In this document: positions 5,374 to 8,096 of the stretch, one piece after another
How the letters are laid out: each line of letters opens with the position of its first letter
How positions within the stretch are numbered: position 1 is the stretch's first letter
Assembly (NCBI GenBank): GCA_036660175.1
Contig: JAVXBD010000061.1
Coordinates: forward strand, 1-8,096
DNA: 8,096 bases
Direction: 5' to 3'
DNA from: Christensenella sp036660175
GTDB lineage: Bacteria > Bacillota > Clostridia > Christensenellales > Christensenellaceae
Program-made: the position numbers and the translations under genes
Notes under the pieces: model-generated
Database searches by the model: none
Told to the model about the DNA's origin: nothing
What the model saw: the letters and a program-made list of their open reading frames with translations, nothing else

Positions 5374-6864
5374 ATGTTATTTTGCGGAATTGATGTTGGG
5401 ACTAGCGGTGTAAAAGCGGTTATTTTTGACGAAAAAGGAGAAATGGCTGCAACGGCGTTTTTAGCATATGTACTGGATTTAAAATCCGATGGTACACGAG
5501 AATTAAACGCATGTGATATTTGGGAAAAAACGAAGCAAGTAGTGGGTATGGCGGTTGCTCAGTCAAAAGGAGATATTTGCGCAATTGCGGTAAGCTCTTT
5601 TGGAGAGGCTTTTGTGATGCTTGATAAGGACGATCATGAGCTGAATGACGTTATGATTTATACGGATAGACGTGGAGAAAAAGAGTATTTTGAGGCAATG
5701 CAAAAATCGAGCGATTTGGAGATTGCCAGAATTTGCGGATTGCCGCCATCTACGACCTATTCGATTTCAAAGATATTGTATCTAAAACACAATTTTTTGC
5801 AGCTGTATGAAAAAGCGGATAAAATACTGCTGATTGAGGATTATATCAACTACAAATTGTGCGGATATGCGGTTACGGACGGATCGGTTGCGTGCCGTAC
5901 GATGCTTTTTGATGTGCATAAACGTGAGTGGAGTGAGATACTGATGAACAAATTCGGTATCGACAAAAATAAATTTTCAAAGCCGATGATGACAGGCGAA
6001 AAAGTTGGCCCGATTTTACCAAATATTGCAAAGGAACTTGGACTTCTTCAAGATGTACAGATTGTGGTGGGCGGCCATGACCAGCCGATAAGTGCCATGG
6101 GCGCAGGTATACGCAAAAACACAACGGTTTGTTCGATGGGAACGTCGGAGTGTATGACGCCCGTTTTTGACAGGGCAATAGACCCAAATATCACACTAAA
6201 AACGAGCCTTTCATCAGAACCTGCATGGGAAAAAGGGAAGTTTTCGACGCTCGCATACAATCCGACTTCGGGATTGCTGATTAAGTGGTTTTTTGATGTT
6301 TTTGCAGCGGATTTTAAGGAAACGCCCTATGCGCTTTTTGAAAAAAATATGCCTCAAAATCCTACAAAGATTTTCGTGCAACCTTATCTGATGGGCAGTG
6401 GGCCGCCTTATATGGATTTTCGTGCAAGGTTTGGGCTTGTGGGTGCGGATATTGGCACGAGCAGATATGAATTATATAAAGCAGTGCTGGAAGGACTTGC
6501 GCTTGACCAACGCCTAAGTTATGAAATTTTGCGTGATCAAGGTGTGCGGATTGATACCATTATTTGCGTGGGCGGAGGCAGCAAGAGCTTGCCTTGGTTA
6601 CAGGCAAAGGCAGACGTGATGCAGGTGAGCGTTTCAACGTTAAAATGCAAAGAAGCGGGCGCACTTGGGTGTGCGATTGCGTGTGCTGTGGCGATGGGTG
6701 CATACGCAAGTTTTGAGCAGGCAGGAGAACAGATGTCCACTATTGCAAGTACGATTGAGCCAAATGTACAAAATAAAAAGTTCTATGATGAAAAATTTAG
6801 TGTGTATAAAAATCTGCACAGTGATTTAAAAACGGTATGCGATTTTGTTAGCAGCTGGGCATAG
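5374..6864 (+). CDS. FGGY-family carbohydrate kinase, substrate unknown
   Basis: FGGY kinases transfer the ATP gamma-phosphate to a sugar or polyol such as xylulose, ribulose, rhamnulose, glycerol or erythritol in the cytoplasm. The 496-residue length is normal. The N-terminal phosphate loop is GIDVGTSGVKAVIFDEKGE (5-23); YTDRR (96-100) matches the substrate-side W/Y-x-D-x-R motif; LIEDYINYKLCG (153-164) and VTDGSVA (167-173) follow. GGHDQ (233-237) supplies the probable catalytic base Asp236. CSMGTSE (253-259), PYLMGSGPP (337-345) and the second FGGY signature VGGGSKSLPWLQAKADVMQV (399-418) complete the ATP domain. The start is supported by AAGGAGG 11 bases upstream. The aldolase gene begins 50 bases downstream, implying kinase-then-aldolase catabolism of a ketose. 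It is closest in feel to xylulokinase-like members, but I would not name a substrate. Confidence 0.93.
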   Translation: MLFCGIDVGTSGVKAVIFDEKGEMAATAFLAYVLDLKSDGTRELNACDIWEKTKQVVGMAVAQSKGDICAIAVSSFGEAFVMLDKDDHELNDVMIYTDRRGEKEYFEAMQKSSDLEIARICGLPPSTTYSISKILYLKHNFLQLYEKADKILLIEDYINYKLCGYAVTDGSVACRTMLFDVHKREWSEILMNKFGIDKNKFSKPMMTGEKVGPILPNIAKELGLLQDVQIVVGGHDQPISAMGAGIRKNTTVCSMGTSECMTPVFDRAIDPNITLKTSLSSEPAWEKGKFSTLAYNPTSGLLIKWFFDVFAADFKETPYALFEKNMPQNPTKIFVQPYLMGSGPPYMDFRARFGLVGADIGTSRYELYKAVLEGLALDQRLSYEILRDQGVRIDTIICVGGGSKSLPWLQAKADVMQVSVSTLKCKEAGALGCAIACAVAMGAYASFEQAGEQMSTIASTIEPNVQNKKFYDEKFSVYKNLHSDLKTVCDFVSSWA

Positions 6865-6914
6865 ATTTTAATTAAATAGTAATTCTATAATAAATTTAAA
6901 GGAGAATTTGAAAG

Positions 6915-7877
6915 ATGGCAATTGTAACAGACAGGGCATTGGTAGAGGGAATCATTCAAGATGCGGCAAAAAAGAAAGTGAGTATTGCACTTTTTTGCAC
7001 AGCAAGCACTTGGAACAACGAAGCAATTTTAAAAGCGGCTCAAAACTTTGGCAGAAAACATGGCATCAAGAATGTGCCGATTATTGCTGGGTTTACAGGC
7101 TCTTATAAGCATATGCCACAGCTTCGGCGCACCAATACTGCCGGAAATTTAAAGGCAGGATTTAATACGATTTTGGGTAGCTTGGACGCATTATGCGGTA
7201 AAAAAGACTCGCCATATTATGACGTGATGGTAATGCCGCAGTTAGACCATGGCGATCCAGTCAAAGACAAATGGATTTTTGAAGAGGGAATTGAGCGCCT
7301 TGCAGGTGTGATGTTTGACTGTCAAAGCTACAGCTATGATGAAAATGTTGCGATGACCAAAAAATATTGCAAAGAATTTGGCGGAAGAATTATGGTAGAG
7401 TCGGCAATGGAGCAGCTGGCGGTGCTTGGAAATGTCAATCATAAAGATGCAGACGAGCATTATGTAGAGCATGCGGTTTCGTATATGAAAGAAACAGGTG
7501 CAGACTTTATTGTTGCAGATTTGGGAACGGAGCAGCAATCTACTAGCACGGACAGCAAATACTTAAAAGAGCGTGCAAGAATGCTGACGCAGGCTTTTGG
7601 CAAAGAGATGCTGGTTTTGCATGGTGTATCCAGCTTAAAACCAGAGCAAATTGTTGGGCTTGGCGATGACGGCGTTGTCAAAGTCAATATGTGGACAAGG
7701 ATTGTGCGTGAGGCTGGAATTTATGCATACGACAAGCTTTCACAGCGCAAGGGTGATTTTGAGAAGGACTTTAATGCGGTAGATCCTCAAATATACATGA
7801 ATGACCTTTGTGAATATGCAACCAATATGATGGAAGAACATTTGGGATATTTCAACTATGCAAATTTAGCGAAATAA
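6915..7877 (+). CDS. Divergent class II (FBA/GatY-like) aldolase family protein
   Basis: Class II aldolases of the FbaA/GatY/KbaY family use Zn2+ to cleave ketose (bis)phosphates to dihydroxyacetone phosphate plus an aldehyde. The 320-residue product fits the family in length and motif order: MPQLDHGDP (107-115) with catalytic-type Asp111 and zinc-type His112; GVMFDCQSYSYDENV (131-145), matching the SVMIDGS..ENI segment; VESAMEQL (161-168), matching VEAELG; LGTEQQ (203-208); MLVLHGVSS (232-240) with zinc-type His236; VVKVNMWT (254-261), matching AKVNIGT. The odd point is LGTEQQ: the family has GTxHG there, whose histidine is a zinc ligand, and this protein has Gln207. The 61-80 region is also unlike textbook members. 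AAGGAG lies 10 bases before ATG 6915. It is probably co-transcribed with the FGGY kinase, whose phosphorylated product would be its substrate. Confidence 0.85.
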   Translation: MAIVTDRALVEGIIQDAAKKKVSIALFCTASTWNNEAILKAAQNFGRKHGIKNVPIIAGFTGSYKHMPQLRRTNTAGNLKAGFNTILGSLDALCGKKDSPYYDVMVMPQLDHGDPVKDKWIFEEGIERLAGVMFDCQSYSYDENVAMTKKYCKEFGGRIMVESAMEQLAVLGNVNHKDADEHYVEHAVSYMKETGADFIVADLGTEQQSTSTDSKYLKERARMLTQAFGKEMLVLHGVSSLKPEQIVGLGDDGVVKVNMWTRIVREAGIYAYDKLSQRKGDFEKDFNAVDPQIYMNDLCEYATNMMEEHLGYFNYANLAK

Positions 7878-7892
7878 AGCTATAAAAATAAG

Positions 7893-7925
7893 AATCGCTC
7901 ACTGTTTTTGGTGGGCGATTTTTTG
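7893..7925 (+). terminator. Intrinsic terminator of the kinase-aldolase operon
   Basis: AATCGCTCAC (7893-7902) pairs with GTGGGCGATT (7911-7920) over 10 bp with one G-T wobble, with loop TGTTTTTG and then a run of seven T. It starts 16 bases after the aldolase stop. Confidence 0.93.
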
Positions 7926-7976
7926 TGCCTTTTTCGTTTTATATAAAGAAAAAATGTAAATCAAGGGAAAAAAAAT

Positions 7977-8096
7977 TCACGCTTTAATAGGAGAAATGCT
8001 TGTTTCATCTTTGTTCTGTCTGTCGAAAACCTCGCAAAGCCCCGCTTGCACCTCATCACTCACTTTTTTCATCTCTATTCTGTCAGCTTTCAAATC
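7977..8096 (-). other. Open frame running off the right edge, overlapping the dispersed repeat
   Basis: On the minus strand 39 codons are open from the window edge to a TGA at 7977-7979, reading KADRIEMKKVSDEVQAGLC in its first half. I recognise no protein family. The same stretch read on the plus strand is also open from ATG 7996 (TSSLTFFISILSAFK near its end). Either could be the end or start of a gene cut by the window, but the shared motif with the 5059-5310 block argues for a repeat element. About 50 bases between the terminator and this frame hold only AT-rich sequence. Confidence 0.35.
8056..8094 (-). repeat. Dispersed repeat motif, copy B (inverted relative to the other two)
   Basis: The reverse complement of 8080-8094 equals 5059-5073 exactly (15 bases), and 8056-8079 continues the match to 5078-5101 at 21 of 24 positions. 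Its inner part also matches 5284-5310. The copy reaches within two bases of the window edge and probably continues beyond. Confidence 0.75.

Overview
The window looks like chromosomal DNA from a low-GC, Gram-positive anaerobe, most likely a Clostridia-type member of the Bacillota. The evidence is a tRNA-Gly T-box leader in front of a single-chain bacterial glycyl-tRNA synthetase, strong AGGAGG-type ribosome binding sites, AT-rich sigma-A-like promoters, hairpin-plus-T-run terminators and a cobalamin lower-ligand gene (cobT). I cannot name the genus. There is no rRNA, tRNA, CRISPR array, transposase or phage gene.

Left part (1-2715, minus strand): cobT runs off the left edge and starts at TTG 925. 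Upstream of it lies glyQS (1094-2479), preceded by a T-box leader (about 2480-2680) and a clear promoter (TTGAAA-17-TATGAT). The T-box core is textbook: Stem III, the AGGGTGGAACC element, and mutually exclusive antiterminator and terminator. The Stem I region, however, is very small, and the only well-placed glycine codon (GGC) sits in an apical loop.

Middle (2785-4850): a plus-strand pair encodes a membrane-anchored zinc-ribbon protein of unknown function and the fluoride channel CrcB. It ends in a terminator and converges on a minus-strand pair of tandem TspO/MBR-family membrane proteins.

Intergenic block (4851-5373): about 520 bases without a convincing gene. It holds a promoter-like site, at least four strong inverted repeats, and two diverged copies of a 30-45 bp motif. 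A third copy lies on the opposite strand at the right edge (8056-8094). This looks like a dispersed, palindrome-rich intergenic repeat. Its similarity is still visible after translation, so it may instead be a decayed coding element.

Right part (5374-7925, plus strand): a two-gene operon encodes an FGGY-family sugar kinase and a divergent class II (fructose-bisphosphate aldolase-like) aldolase, closed by a strong terminator. The likely logic is phosphorylation of a ketose or sugar alcohol followed by retro-aldol cleavage; the substrate is not readable. The aldolase appears to lack one of the three usual zinc-binding histidines.
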